A stretch of 42,824 nucleotides of DNA. Origin: Omnitrophica bacterium GWA2_41_15. GTDB lineage: Bacteria; Omnitrophota; Gorgyraeia; Ghiorseimicrobiales; Ghiorseimicrobiaceae. Numbering within the stretch: the stretch's first letter is position 1; every line of letters begins with the position of its first letter. The position numbers were made by a program, and so were the translations under genes. This document shows, one piece after another, positions 33,368 through 41,817 of this stretch. Under the pieces are notes generated by a model. It did no database searches. It was given only the letters and a program-made list of their open reading frames with translations, and was not told the origin of the DNA. Where the stretch lies: positions 24,723-67,546 of the forward strand of contig CAKKQO010000035.1 of the NCBI GenBank assembly GCA_919902105.1. The letters run 5' to 3'.

Positions 33368-33480
33368 TGCGCTGTCTATTAAGAATTTATTTGACAGCGC
33401 ACAGAGCAATTGAGCAATAGACAATAGATAATAGACAAGCGAAAATTCAATTGCGTTCTATTTTCTCTTGTTCAAAAACT
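33365..33480 (+). repeat. TAG-TGC repeat, rpsZ-rpsH gap (copy 2)
   Basis: GTGCGCTGTC pairs perfectly with GACAGCGCAC (33367-33402); the first G belongs to the rpsZ stop codon. Then GAGCAATTGAGCAATAGAC, repeated AATAGACAA units and TCAATTGCG, as in the 32082 copy. The stem is closed by G-C where the other copy has A opposite G, so this is the better preserved copy. Confidence 0.82.
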
Positions 33481-33517
33481 CATTTAACAGCACGATGGTA
33501 TATAAGGAAGAGCTAAA

Positions 33518-33913
33518 ATGAACTGTACATATCTTATTGCTGATGTTTTAACGATGATGCGTAATGCAAATCGCGCAGGCAAGGAAAAGGTTGATGTTCC
33601 TGCCTCCAAAGTAGTCAAAGCAATACTAACTCTTCTTAAGAGAGAGGGTTATATAGAGGGTTTTAAGCCTTTAGAAGAGACAGATGCCAAGGGTTTTAGG
33701 GTATATTTTAAGTTTGATAAAAGTACACCGGTGATTAGCGGCTTAAAGTGTATATCTAAGCCTTCGTTACGCGTTTACTCTGGACAGTCTAAGGTGCCTA
33801 AGGTTTTAAGAGGGCAGGGGATAGCGATAATTTCTACATCTAAAGGTTTACTAACCGATAAAGAGGCCCGCGATTTAAAGATTGGCGGAGAAGTAATTTG
33901 CTATGTGTGGTGA
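33518..33913 (+). CDS. rpsH: 30S ribosomal protein S8
   Basis: Central-domain assembly protein and, in E. coli, the spc operon repressor. 131 residues: DVLTMMRNANRAGKEKVDVPASKVV, IISTSKGLLTDKEARDLKIGGEVICYVW. AAGGAAG upstream. No S8-binding helix like that of 16S was recognised near rplE. Confidence 0.96.
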   Translation: MNCTYLIADVLTMMRNANRAGKEKVDVPASKVVKAILTLLKREGYIEGFKPLEETDAKGFRVYFKFDKSTPVISGLKCISKPSLRVYSGQSKVPKVLRGQGIAIISTSKGLLTDKEARDLKIGGEVICYVW

Positions 33914-33916
33914 TAG

Positions 33917-34459
33917 ATGTCTAGAATAGGCAAGAAACCAATTGTAATTTTAGAAAAAGTAAAAGTAGAAGTTAAAGATATGATAGTTTCTGTGGAAGGG
34001 CCGAAAGGGAAACTAACCTATAAAATTCCTGCCGCAATAACTGTAGCGATTAGCGATGGTAAGGTTAATGTAGCCAGATGTAACGATACTAAAGCGGCAA
34101 AATCTTTACACGGCCTAACGCGCGCTTTGATTGCGAATATGATTAAAGGCGTTAGTTCCGGTTATAGTAAAGAGCTGGAAATTGTAGGAGTAGGTTATCG
34201 CTCAGAGATGAAGGGGAAAGACTTAGTGATGCAGTTAGGTTTTACTCACCCGGTGAATTACCCTCAGCCTGATGATATAAAAATAGAAGTAGTAAAGCAG
34301 ACAAAAATTATCATACAAGGGTTGGATAAGTGCCGCGTGGGCCAAGTTGCAGCAGAGATCCGTAAAATACGCCCGCCTGAGCCTTATAAAGGCACAGGCA
34401 TAAAGTATAAAGACGAACATATCCGCAGGAAGCTGGGCAAGGCTGCAGCCACAAAATAA
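33917..34459 (+). CDS. rplF: 50S ribosomal protein L6
   Basis: Two-domain protein near the factor-binding site. 180 residues: [56 protein letters not shown], and the end [26 protein letters not shown]. Three bases after rpsH; weak ribosome-binding site, likely coupled. Confidence 0.97.
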   Translation: MSRIGKKPIVILEKVKVEVKDMIVSVEGPKGKLTYKIPAAITVAISDGKVNVARCNDTKAAKSLHGLTRALIANMIKGVSSGYSKELEIVGVGYRSEMKGKDLVMQLGFTHPVNYPQPDDIKIEVVKQTKIIIQGLDKCRVGQVAAEIRKIRPPEPYKGTGIKYKDEHIRRKLGKAAATK

Positions 34460-34467
34460 GTAGAGCC

Positions 34468-34830
34468 ATGAAAAAAAGATTAGATTTAGCCAGAGTTGCT
34501 CGTCATGACAGAATCAGGAAGCGGCTTTCCGGCACAGCACAGCGTCCGCGATTAAGTGTGTATCGCAGTCTCAAAAATACTTATGCACAGATTATTGATG
34601 ACGTCTCAAACCGTACGCTTTTATCTTTATCTACGCAGGATAAAGAGATGAAGAAGTCTTATGCTTATGGGGGCAATGTAAAGGCAGCGGGATTATTAGG
34701 GGAAGTTTTAGCAAAAAAAGCAAAGGAAAATGGTATAAGCAAAGTTGTCTTTGACAGGGGCGGATATCTCTACCACGGCAGGGTTCGCGCCTTAGCAGAA
34801 GGAGCAAGAAAGGCAGGCTTGGAATTTTAA
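34468..34830 (+). CDS. rplR: 50S ribosomal protein L18
   Basis: 5S rRNA-binding protein of the central protuberance. 120 residues: [34 protein letters not shown], and the end [26 protein letters not shown]. Lies 8 bases after rplF and one base before rpsE. Confidence 0.97.
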   Translation: MKKRLDLARVARHDRIRKRLSGTAQRPRLSVYRSLKNTYAQIIDDVSNRTLLSLSTQDKEMKKSYAYGGNVKAAGLLGEVLAKKAKENGISKVVFDRGGYLYHGRVRALAEGARKAGLEF

Positions 34831-34831
34831 T

Positions 34832-35374
34832 ATGTTAAATACTATTACCTTAGAAGAGGGAAAAGAACTAGTAGAAAAAATTGTCAGCATTAACCGCGTG
34901 GCTAAGGTCACTAAGGGCGGCAAGAAGATTTGCTTTAGTGTGCTTGCGGTTGTGGGAGATACTAAGGGCAGGGTAGGGACAGCGTTAGGTAAGGCTAACG
35001 AAGTGCCGAATGCTATAAGAAAAGCGATAACTCACGCCAAAAAATCCATGGTTCGCGTTAAGTTAAGCGGCACAACCATACCTCATGAGGTGATGGGGCA
35101 TTTTGGAGCGGCAAAAGTGTTGCTTAAACCCGCGGCCGAAGGAACCGGCGTTATTGCCGCAGGTTCTGTCAGGGCTGTTTGTGAATGTGCCGGTATAAAA
35201 GACATCTTAACCAAATGCCTTAAGTCAAATAATCCGATAAACACAGTCAGGGCTACATTGGATGGTTTTGCTAAATTAAAATTGAGAATAAATACCGATT
35301 TAACAGTCAAGAATGAATCAAAAAGCGGTGAATCTAATCAGGCGTCCATCGATTCAGCTCAAGAGGGAACTTAA
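34832..35374 (+). CDS. rpsE: 30S ribosomal protein S5
   Basis: Accuracy and mRNA-entry protein. 180 residues: [16 protein letters not shown] equivalent ([16 protein letters not shown]), [54 protein letters not shown], then a short Ser/Glu-rich tail. The next gene is rplO after 5 bases, so L30 (rpmD), which lies here in many bacteria, is absent. Confidence 0.96.
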   Translation: MLNTITLEEGKELVEKIVSINRVAKVTKGGKKICFSVLAVVGDTKGRVGTALGKANEVPNAIRKAITHAKKSMVRVKLSGTTIPHEVMGHFGAAKVLLKPAAEGTGVIAAGSVRAVCECAGIKDILTKCLKSNNPINTVRATLDGFAKLKLRINTDLTVKNESKSGESNQASIDSAQEGT

Positions 35375-35379
35375 CTAAA

Positions 35380-35826
35380 ATGTATCTTACTGAGATAGAG
35401 CGGCCGCATGGTGCGAAGAAACGACGCAAAATTGTTGGCCGCGGCGAAAGTTCTGGCCATGGTAAAACTTCGACGCGGGGAACTAAAGGGCAGAGGGCAC
35501 GTTCAGGCAGGGGCCCTATTTTAGGTTTTGAAGGGGGCCAGACACCCTTAATCCGAAGAATACCAAAACGCGGATTCCATCATAGCCCAAAACAGGCATT
35601 TCAGATAGTCAATATTGGCAGCTTGGCTAAACTTAAGACGGATACGCCGATTAACCCGGAATTGCTTCAGACCAGAGGTTTGATAAAAAATAAAAATAAG
35701 CCAGTTAAGATATTAGGCGAAGGAAAAGTAAGCGTTTCTCTGCTGGTAAAAGCGCATGCATTCTCTAAAGGCGCAAAAAACGCAATTGAGAAAGCAGGCG
35801 GGAAGGTAGAATGCTTAGAGCCTTAG
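35380..35826 (+). CDS. rplO: 50S ribosomal protein L15
   Basis: Late-assembly protein extending into the 50S core. 148 residues: KKRRKIVGRGESSGHGKTSTRGTKGQ, FEGGQTPLIRRIPKRGF, and a C-terminal domain ending KAGGKVECLEP. Overlaps secY by 16 bases, implying translational coupling. Confidence 0.96.
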   Translation: MYLTEIERPHGAKKRRKIVGRGESSGHGKTSTRGTKGQRARSGRGPILGFEGGQTPLIRRIPKRGFHHSPKQAFQIVNIGSLAKLKTDTPINPELLQTRGLIKNKNKPVKILGEGKVSVSLLVKAHAFSKGAKNAIEKAGGKVECLEP

Positions 35827-37157
35827 CTAATTCTTTTAAGATTCCTGATCTAAAAAGAAAGATTTTAGTAACCTTAGGCTTATTAGTAGTGTATAGATTA
35901 GGCTGTTTTATCCCTACACCGGGTATAGATAGCCAGGCCTTAGCAGAATTTTTTAATAGGATCTCCCGTACGCAGGGAGGAACGCTCTTTGGCATAATGA
36001 ATATGTTTTCCGGCGGTGCAATGGAGAAGCTGACCATATTTGCCTTGGGGATTATGCCTTATATATCGAGCTCGATTATCTTACAGCTCTTAACTGCGGT
36101 AATACCGGCGCTGGAGAAGTTGGCTAAAGAAGGAAAAGCCGGGCACGAGAAGATTAATCAGTATACTAGGATAGGCACGGTAATTCTTGCGGTAATACAG
36201 TCTTATTTTATCGCCTTATGGCTGGAAAGTCCGGCGCGTTTCGGGGGTTTGAGCATAGTGCTATTTCCCGGCTGGAAGTTTAGGCTACTTACGGTATTTA
36301 CGCTTACCGCAGGCACAATTTTTATTATGTGGCTGGGAGAGCAGATTCAGGAAAGAGGTATCGGTAATGGCATATCTTTAGTGATTACGGCGGGTATTAT
36401 TTCTCGAATTCCTACGGCAGCAAACCAGTTATGGGAGCTGGTGTCGCCTTTTAAACCTCAGAGCCGTCTACTTTCGCCTTTTACGCTTTTGGTTATGGCG
36501 GTGTTATTGGCGGGGGTTATTTTTGCGGTAACCACTATTACTCAGGCACAGCGTAAGATTCCGGTACAGTATGCCAGGCGTGTGGTGGGTAGGAAAATTT
36601 ACGGCGGGCAAAGCACTTATATACCGTTAAAGGTGGATCAATCGGGGGTAATTGCGATTATTTTTGCCCAGTCGATAATCCTTTTTCCAGCAACCATCGC
36701 GGCATTTATTCCAAATCCGGCTTTTCAGCGTTTGGCAGGAAATTTAATGCGCGGACATTTGCTCTATACAGTTATCTATGCGCTTTTGATAATATTTTTC
36801 TGTTATTTTTATACGGCAATAGTTTTTAACCCCATAGATATATCCGAGAATATGAAAAAATACGGCGGTTTTGTACCGGGGGTGCGGCCCGGAGCACCGA
36901 CAGCCGATTTTTTAGATTTCATAATGACGCGGATAACGCTGGCAGGAGCTTTATTTATTGCGCTTATCGCTATCTTTCCGGATATGATAATGGCCTGGCT
37001 TAAAATCCCTTATCTCGTCGCTTCATTTTTTGGCGGCACAGGAATCCTGATTGTGGTGGGCGTGATGTTAGATACAATAAGGCAGATTGAGTCCAATCTA
37101 ATTATGCATAATTACGAAGGTTTTATGAAGTCAGGCCGTATCAGAGGCAGGCGTTAA
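35811..37157 (+). CDS. secY: Preprotein translocase subunit SecY
   Basis: Channel-forming subunit of the Sec translocon. 448 residues with about ten hydrophobic segments. Motifs: YRLGCFIPTPGID after the first helix, the plug region with GGAMEKLTIFALGIMPYI, GIGNGISLVI, PVQYARRV and the cytoplasmic loop YGGFVPGVRPGAPT. The start is within the end of rplO. With secE and secDF in the window the translocon set is nearly complete. Confidence 0.97.
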   Translation: MLRALANSFKIPDLKRKILVTLGLLVVYRLGCFIPTPGIDSQALAEFFNRISRTQGGTLFGIMNMFSGGAMEKLTIFALGIMPYISSSIILQLLTAVIPALEKLAKEGKAGHEKINQYTRIGTVILAVIQSYFIALWLESPARFGGLSIVLFPGWKFRLLTVFTLTAGTIFIMWLGEQIQERGIGNGISLVITAGIISRIPTAANQLWELVSPFKPQSRLLSPFTLLVMAVLLAGVIFAVTTITQAQRKIPVQYARRVVGRKIYGGQSTYIPLKVDQSGVIAIIFAQSIILFPATIAAFIPNPAFQRLAGNLMRGHLLYTVIYALLIIFFCYFYTAIVFNPIDISENMKKYGGFVPGVRPGAPTADFLDFIMTRITLAGALFIALIAIFPDMIMAWLKIPYLVASFFGGTGILIVVGVMLDTIRQIESNLIMHNYEGFMKSGRIRGRR

Positions 37158-37162
37158 TATAT

Positions 37163-37834
37163 ATGCGGATTATTTTATTGGGGCCTCCGGGTGCCGGCAA
37201 GGGCACACAGGCAAAGCTGCTTAAAGAGAATTTTAATCTGGCGCATATTTCTACCGGGGATTTATTACGCAAGGCCGTAGCAGATAATACAATTATAGGA
37301 AAGACTGTAAAAAGTTATATGGATAAGGGCAATCTTGTTCCGGATAATTTAGTGATAGAGTTGTTAAAGGAACGCTTATCTCTCCAAGATATAAACTGCG
37401 GCTTTATCCTCGATGGTTTCCCCCGCAACGTTGCCCAGGCTCAAGTTTTAGATAAGGTTTTTAGAGATAGGAACCTGAATATAGATTATGTTATTTATTT
37501 AAAGGCTGATGCGCCGGTGATAATTCAGCGGCTTTCTGGCCGGCGCGTATGCTCAAAGTGCCAGGCAAATTTTCATATTACTAATATGCCGCCCAAAAAA
37601 GAGGGCATATGCGATAACTGCGGGAGTCACCTTTATCAACGTAATGATGATAAAGTCGAAGCGATAAAAAACAGGCTTAAGGTTTATTTAAAAGAAACAG
37701 CGAGTTTAATTGGTTATTATCTTAAGCAGAATAAATTGTTTGAAATGGACGCTAATTTTCCAGCGCCGCTTGTATTTGAAAAAATAAAAAACGTTTTTTC
37801 TAATCCTACAAGGATAGTCCTTCCTGATCCTTAA
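37163..37834 (+). CDS. adk: Adenylate kinase (long form, zinc LID) with repeat-encoded tail
   Basis: Interconverts ATP + AMP and 2 ADP. 223 residues: P-loop GPPGAGKGT (7-15), STGDLLR, DGFPRN, RLSGRRVC. The LID domain has four cysteines (130, 133, 150, 153) typical of zinc-bearing long adenylate kinases. Five bases after secY, the usual order. The last ten residues (NPTRIVLPDP) are read from a GGATAG-type repeat; at two other sites the same repeat supplies a stop codon immediately, here it is in another frame. Confidence 0.96.
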   Translation: MRIILLGPPGAGKGTQAKLLKENFNLAHISTGDLLRKAVADNTIIGKTVKSYMDKGNLVPDNLVIELLKERLSLQDINCGFILDGFPRNVAQAQVLDKVFRDRNLNIDYVIYLKADAPVIIQRLSGRRVCSKCQANFHITNMPPKKEGICDNCGSHLYQRNDDKVEAIKNRLKVYLKETASLIGYYLKQNKLFEMDANFPAPLVFEKIKNVFSNPTRIVLPDP

Positions 37835-37847
37835 AAGGAAGGGACTA
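37801..37847 (+). repeat. GGATAG-type hairpin element overlapping adk end and map leader
   Basis: TAATCCTACAAGGATAG then TAGTCC/GGACTA and TTCCT/AGGAA pairing. The 5' half is translated as the Adk tail. The 3' arm contains GGAAGGG, the map Shine-Dalgarno. Its first 17 bases are identical to those of the 12648 copy. Confidence 0.82.
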
Positions 37848-37852
37848 AATAG

Positions 37853-38602
37853 ATGGTAGCAATGCGGACCGAAGAAGAGATTGCCCAAATCAGGCATGCC
37901 GGTCATATCTTGGCAAGGGTATTTGCGAAGCTCAAGAATAAGATAATCTGCGGCATTAGCACACAGGAGCTCGATGACTATATCAAATCTTTGGTTGAAG
38001 AGCATGGCGGTCTTTGCGCATTCTTAGGTTATCGCGCGTATCCTGCAAATAGTTGTATCTCGCTAAATGAGGAAGTGGTTCACGGTATCCCCTCTTTAAA
38101 AAAGCTCTTAAAAGTTGGCGATATTGTCAGCGTTGATATAGGAGTAAAGTTTGGCAGTTGGTTTGCAGATGCAGCGGTTAGTTATCCGGTAGGTAACATA
38201 GAGACGAGCCGCAAAAAACTGATTGATGTAACTAAGAAAGCCTTAGATTTAGGGATAAGAGAGGCCTACGCCGGTAATTTTTTATCCAATATTTCTTATA
38301 GTATCCAGCGTTATGCGGAGTCTTTTGGTTTTTCGGTGGTACGCGATTTAGCAGGCCATGGCATAGGTAAAAATATTCATGAGGAGCCCGAGATCCCCAA
38401 TTACGGAAGGCTCGATTGCGGTATCACGCTAAAAAAGGGGATGGTTTTGGCAATTGAACCTATGGTGAATATGGGCGGTTGGGAGGTAGAGGTATTACCC
38501 GACGGATGGACGGTAGTAACAAAAGACAGGCTTCCTTCTGCGCATTTCGAGCATACAATCGCCATTACGGATAATGGGCCGGAGATTTTAACACGGCTAT
38601 AA
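37853..38602 (+). CDS. map: Methionine aminopeptidase, type I
   Basis: Removes the initiator methionine from new proteins. 249 residues. Metal ligands are visible: Asp95 (VDIG), Asp106 (FADAA), His169 (LAGHGIG), Glu202 (AIEPM) and Glu233 (FEHT), plus His78 and His176 of the substrate pocket. It follows adk, a standard spc-region order. The ATG at 37853 fits GGAAGGG spacing; ATG 37862 is an alternative. Confidence 0.97.
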   Translation: MVAMRTEEEIAQIRHAGHILARVFAKLKNKIICGISTQELDDYIKSLVEEHGGLCAFLGYRAYPANSCISLNEEVVHGIPSLKKLLKVGDIVSVDIGVKFGSWFADAAVSYPVGNIETSRKKLIDVTKKALDLGIREAYAGNFLSNISYSIQRYAESFGFSVVRDLAGHGIGKNIHEEPEIPNYGRLDCGITLKKGMVLAIEPMVNMGGWEVEVLPDGWTVVTKDRLPSAHFEHTIAITDNGPEILTRL

Positions 38603-38610
38603 AAGGCATA

Positions 38611-38826
38611 ATGAAAGAAGAATCAATAGAGGTTGAGGGGACAATAAAGGAATCTTTGCCTAATGCGATGTTTCGAGTTGAATTAGATAATAAACATATG
38701 GTGCTGGCGCATGTTTCTGGAAAAATAAGGATGCATTTTATAAGAATTCTTCCCGGTGATAGGGTAAAATTAGAGCTTTCTCCTTATGATTTAAGCCGGG
38801 GCCGTATAATTTATAGGACTAAATAA
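38611..38826 (+). CDS. infA: Translation initiation factor IF-1
   Basis: OB-fold factor that binds the A site during initiation. 71 residues: [60 protein letters not shown]. Lies 8 bases after map. Its stop is followed directly by an ACCCCG-type element. Confidence 0.97.
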   Translation: MKEESIEVEGTIKESLPNAMFRVELDNKHMVLAHVSGKIRMHFIRILPGDRVKLELSPYDLSRGRIIYRTK

Positions 38827-38949
38827 ACCCCGTTAGAGATAACGGGAAAGGTATTTACAGGGAGTTAATTAATTTATTGAAACAGGAGTTTTTAATTGTA
38901 TTAGTGCCAGATAGACGGTCGTCTAAAGACGACCTATCTCTAACGGGGT
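38827..38949 (+). repeat. ACCCCG-type long-stem element, infA-rpmJ gap
   Basis: ACCCCGTTAGAGATA (38827-38841) pairs perfectly with TATCTCTAACGGGGT (38935-38949), 15 bp. Next to the right arm is GATAGACGGTCGTC..GACGACC, the reverse-complement layout of the 9872 copy with different but still complementary stem bases. rpmJ starts 3 bases after it, so GGGG, its only Shine-Dalgarno-like tract, is in the stem. Confidence 0.85.
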
Positions 38950-38952
38950 AAA

Positions 38953-39066
38953 ATGAAAGTAAAAGCTTCAGTAAAAAGAATCTGTGCAAAATGCAAGATT
39001 GTTAGGCGGCAGAGAAATATTTATGTTATCTGTTCAAACCCCAAACATAAGCAGAGACAGGGATAA
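38953..39066 (+). CDS. rpmJ: 50S ribosomal protein L36 (zinc-binding form)
   Basis: 37-residue zinc-ribbon protein: [20 protein letters not shown], with Cys11, Cys14, Cys27 and His32 as metal ligands, ending KHKQRQG. Position between infA and rpsM is universal. Translation start lies 3 bases beyond a 15-bp stem. Confidence 0.97.
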   Translation: MKVKASVKRICAKCKIVRRQRNIYVICSNPKHKQRQG

Positions 39067-39075
39067 GGAGGAGAA

Positions 39076-39489
39076 GTGCCGAGGATTTTAGGTATAGATA
39101 TACCCAAAGAAAAAAGAATAGAGATTTCACTTTGTTATCTCTATGGAATAGGCAGGGCTTTATCCAATAAGATTCTTCAAGAGGTAGGTGTTGACCCTAA
39201 TAAGAGGGCAAAAAACCTTACCGAAGAGGAAGTTTCCAAGATAACAGCGGCTATCCAAAAAGGATATAAAGTAGAGGGAGATTTACGCAGGGATATTTCG
39301 CAGAATATAAAGAGGCTGATGGATATTGGTTCATACCGCGGCTTGCGTCATAAAAAAGGCCTGCCGGTACGGGGTCAGCGTACACGTACAAACGCCCGCA
39401 CCCGCAAAGGCCCGAAGCGTAATGTGGGTATCATGAGAGCTAAGGAAGTTAGCGTGCCCAAACCAGCGGCACCTGCTAAAAAAGTATAG
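39076..39489 (+). CDS. rpsM: 30S ribosomal protein S13
   Basis: 30S head protein forming bridges to L5. 137 residues with GTG start (AGGAGGAGAA upstream): [25 protein letters not shown], then the basic C-terminal [22 protein letters not shown]. The C-terminal tail ([13 protein letters not shown]) is somewhat longer than usual. Confidence 0.97.
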   Translation: MPRILGIDIPKEKRIEISLCYLYGIGRALSNKILQEVGVDPNKRAKNLTEEEVSKITAAIQKGYKVEGDLRRDISQNIKRLMDIGSYRGLRHKKGLPVRGQRTRTNARTRKGPKRNVGIMRAKEVSVPKPAAPAKKV

Positions 39490-39500
39490 GAGTAGTTATT

Positions 39501-39917
39501 ATGGAAGCACAGCCACAACAGCAAGAAGTTGCAAAGGTAAAATCAGTAAAGAAAAAGAAAAAGGCGATTAATGTAACGAGCGGCATTGCCCATATATTAG
39601 CTTCTTTTAATAATACCATAGTTACCATTACCGACAGGCAAGGCAATGTTCTTACTTGGTCTGCTCCCGGGTCGGTAGGCTTTAGCGGTTCAAAAAAATC
39701 TACTCCTTTTGCAGCGCAGATGGCGGCGTCCGATGCGGCTAAGAAAGCTAAGGATTTAGGGATCAAAGAGTTAGATGTTTATGTAAAAGGTCCGGGATCA
39801 GGGAGAGAATCTGCTATTAGGGCTTTGCAGGCAGCAGGAATTACCATAAAGTTGATAAAAGATGTTACCCCTATTCCTCATAATGGTTGCCGCGCGCAGA
39901 AGAAAAGAAGGGTGTAA
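39501..39917 (+). CDS. rpsK: 30S ribosomal protein S11
   Basis: Platform protein near the mRNA exit. 138 residues: Gln/Lys-rich N-terminus, then [45 protein letters not shown], and the end [18 protein letters not shown]. Eleven bases after rpsM. Confidence 0.97.
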   Translation: MEAQPQQQEVAKVKSVKKKKKAINVTSGIAHILASFNNTIVTITDRQGNVLTWSAPGSVGFSGSKKSTPFAAQMAASDAAKKAKDLGIKELDVYVKGPGSGRESAIRALQAAGITIKLIKDVTPIPHNGCRAQKKRRV

Positions 39918-39951
39918 ATGACGACATCCCGACATATTGTCGGGGTCATTG
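39915..39951 (+). repeat. Short hybrid repeat, rpsK-rpsD gap
   Basis: TAAATGACGAC, identical to the left end of the rpoA-rplQ element, is joined through a CCCGACATATTGTCGGG hairpin to GTCATTGA, the right end of other elements; AATGAC pairs with GTCATT. It looks like an internal-deletion derivative keeping only the outer termini. The rpsK stop is its first triplet. Confidence 0.7.
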
Positions 39952-39966
39952 AGGGAGGTCTACTTA

Positions 39967-40593
39967 ATGTCCAAAGATAGTAACGCTTCTTGCAGGCTTT
40001 GCCGCAGAGAGGGAATGAAATTATTTTTGAAGGGGCTGCGTTGTATAGGCGATAAATGTGCTTTTATCCGCCGCAGTTTTGCTCCGGGTAAGCATGGTAA
40101 AATGCCTTCCAAGCTGTCGAACTATGGCTTACAATTAAGGGAAAAACAGAAGGTGAAAAGGATGTATGGTTTGAGAGAGCGGCAATTCAGGCGTTATTTT
40201 AATATTGCCGCGCGTATTAAGGGAGTAACCGGTAAAATCCTAATTCAATTATTAGAAAGAAGATTGGATAACGTTATCTTTAGAGCCGGTTTTGCCGTAT
40301 CCCATAATCAGGCGCGTTTCATTGTCAATCACGGGCATATCTATGTAAACAACCGCAGAGTAAATATTCCTTCTTATTTAGTCAAAGCTGGCGATATAAT
40401 TGAAGTAAGGGGGAAGGAAACTTTATTAAAGAATATAAGAGAGACTTTACAAGTAATTAAAGATTGGCCGAAAGTTTCCTGGATTAACGTGGATAATGTT
40501 AATCTAAAAGCAAAGGTATTGCGGCTTCCGGAAAAAGAAGATTTACACTTGCCTGTGCAGGAACAATTGATAGTGGAGTTATATTCTAAGTAA
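39967..40593 (+). CDS. rpsD: 30S ribosomal protein S4 (Cys-containing form)
   Basis: Primary 16S rRNA binder and helicase at the mRNA entry. 208 residues starting MSKDSNASCRLCRREG. Cys9, 12, 26 and 31 form a probable zinc site. APGKHGKMPSKLSNYGLQLREKQK and the S4 RNA-binding domain (LERRLDNVIFRAGFAVSHNQARFIVNHGHIYVNN) follow. GAGGGAGG fits ATG 39967; an in-frame earlier TTG-type start is rejected. Confidence 0.97.
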   Translation: MSKDSNASCRLCRREGMKLFLKGLRCIGDKCAFIRRSFAPGKHGKMPSKLSNYGLQLREKQKVKRMYGLRERQFRRYFNIAARIKGVTGKILIQLLERRLDNVIFRAGFAVSHNQARFIVNHGHIYVNNRRVNIPSYLVKAGDIIEVRGKETLLKNIRETLQVIKDWPKVSWINVDNVNLKAKVLRLPEKEDLHLPVQEQLIVELYSK

Positions 40594-40612
40594 TAATATT
40601 AATTGAAACTTG

Positions 40613-40704
40613 TTCCGCCTCAAACCCCGCAAAATGCGGGGCGGCGGAATTAATTCGCACTTATAAGTTACATCATTTCATTCTGTAACTTATGTGCTCA
40701 TTAA
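40613..40704 (+). repeat. Composite hairpin element, rpsD-rpoA gap (central + right)
   Basis: Central TTCCGCC/GGCGGAA (40613-40649) with inner CCCCGCA/TGCGGGG. Right 40650-40704: TTAAT/ATTAA, TC/TC, GCAC/GTGC, bulge TT, ATAAGTTAC/GTAACTTAT. Here no Shine-Dalgarno precedes the right hairpin, and the gene has its own AAGGAG after it. Confidence 0.9.
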
Positions 40705-40717
40705 GGAGCGAGGGAAA

Positions 40718-41707
40718 ATGGGGATAAAATGGAAAGATTTTCAGATGCCTAAACGGTTGGAATGCGATGAATCTACTTATGCGCCTAATTACGGTAGATT
40801 TATTGCGGAACCGTTTGAGCGCGGTTATGGCGTAACCTTGGGAAATTCTTTAAGGCGTGTGCTTCTTTCATCAATAGAAGGCAGTGCGGTTACTTCGGTT
40901 AAGATAGAGGGCGTATCGCACGAGTTTTCGACGATTTCTGGCGTTTCGGAAGATGTGACTGATATAATTTTGAATATAAAACAATTAGTTATTCGTTCCT
41001 ACGCCAAGACTCCCAAGGCCATTTCTATAAAAGCGGATAAAAAAGGAGAAATTAAGGCAGGGGACATCGTTACCGATGAGACTATAGAGATTCTGAATCC
41101 TGACTTACATATCGCTACCCTTTGCGAAAATACCAAATTTAATCTGGAGATGGAAGTAGGCCGCGGACGTGGATACGTCACATCTGAAGCAAATAAAAAG
41201 GATAGCCAAGGTATAGGCGTAATTGCTATTGATTCAATATTTGCCCCAGTGCGTAATGTTAATTTCTATGTAGAAAGTACGCGTGTAGGACAAAAGACAG
41301 ATTATGATAAGTTAATAGTAGAAATAACCACAAATGGAAGCATCAGTCCTAAGGATGCGCTTCTCTATGCCTCCAATATTTTACAGCGGCATTTAGATGT
41401 CTTTGTTAACTTTGGACAGCTCCCCGAGGAAGAAGAGGAAGAGGCTTTAAACCCCGAAGAAGAGGCTTTATATGAAAAACTCAAACTTCCTATATCAGAA
41501 CTTGAACTTTCTGTGCGCAGCTCTAATTGCCTAAAAGAAACAAATATCAGGACAATCGGAGATTTAGTAAAGAGGACAGAGGCGGATTTGTTGGGCCTGC
41601 GTAACTTCGGGAAAAAATCGCTTACCGAAATCAAAGAACTGATTGCTTCTTTGGGATTATCTTTAGGGATGGATGTGGATTTAAAGAAAATAAAGAAAGA
41701 AAAATAA
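40718..41707 (+). CDS. rpoA: RNA polymerase alpha subunit
   Basis: Assembly platform of RNA polymerase. About 329 residues. The N-terminal dimerisation domain (1-230) has [31 protein letters not shown]; an acidic linker ([13 protein letters not shown]) leads to the C-terminal DNA-binding domain with [21 protein letters not shown] and [17 protein letters not shown] 40718 chosen with GGAG and GAGGG upstream; an in-frame GTG in the hairpin would add 8 residues. Confidence 0.97.
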   Translation: MGIKWKDFQMPKRLECDESTYAPNYGRFIAEPFERGYGVTLGNSLRRVLLSSIEGSAVTSVKIEGVSHEFSTISGVSEDVTDIILNIKQLVIRSYAKTPKAISIKADKKGEIKAGDIVTDETIEILNPDLHIATLCENTKFNLEMEVGRGRGYVTSEANKKDSQGIGVIAIDSIFAPVRNVNFYVESTRVGQKTDYDKLIVEITTNGSISPKDALLYASNILQRHLDVFVNFGQLPEEEEEEALNPEEEALYEKLKLPISELELSVRSSNCLKETNIRTIGDLVKRTEADLLGLRNFGKKSLTEIKELIASLGLSLGMDVDLKKIKKEK

Positions 41708-41802
41708 ATGACGACATAACTTACGACGCTGATAAAGCGGAGTAAGTTATGAGTCGGAATTTACCCCCGTTGCTTCGCTTTGCGAAGCAAAGCGACGGGG
41801 GT
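41705..41802 (+). repeat. Composite hairpin element, rpoA-rplQ gap (left + central)
   Basis: Left 41705-41763: TAAAT/ATTTA, GA/GA, CGAC/GTCG, bulge GA, ATAACTTAC/GTAAGTTAT; the rpoA stop is its first triplet. Central 41763-41802: ACCCCCGT/ACGGGGGT with an inner TTCGCTTTGCGAA-type palindrome. No right hairpin; GAAGGAT serves rplQ. Confidence 0.9.
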
Positions 41803-41817
41803 ATTGAAGGATAAAGA

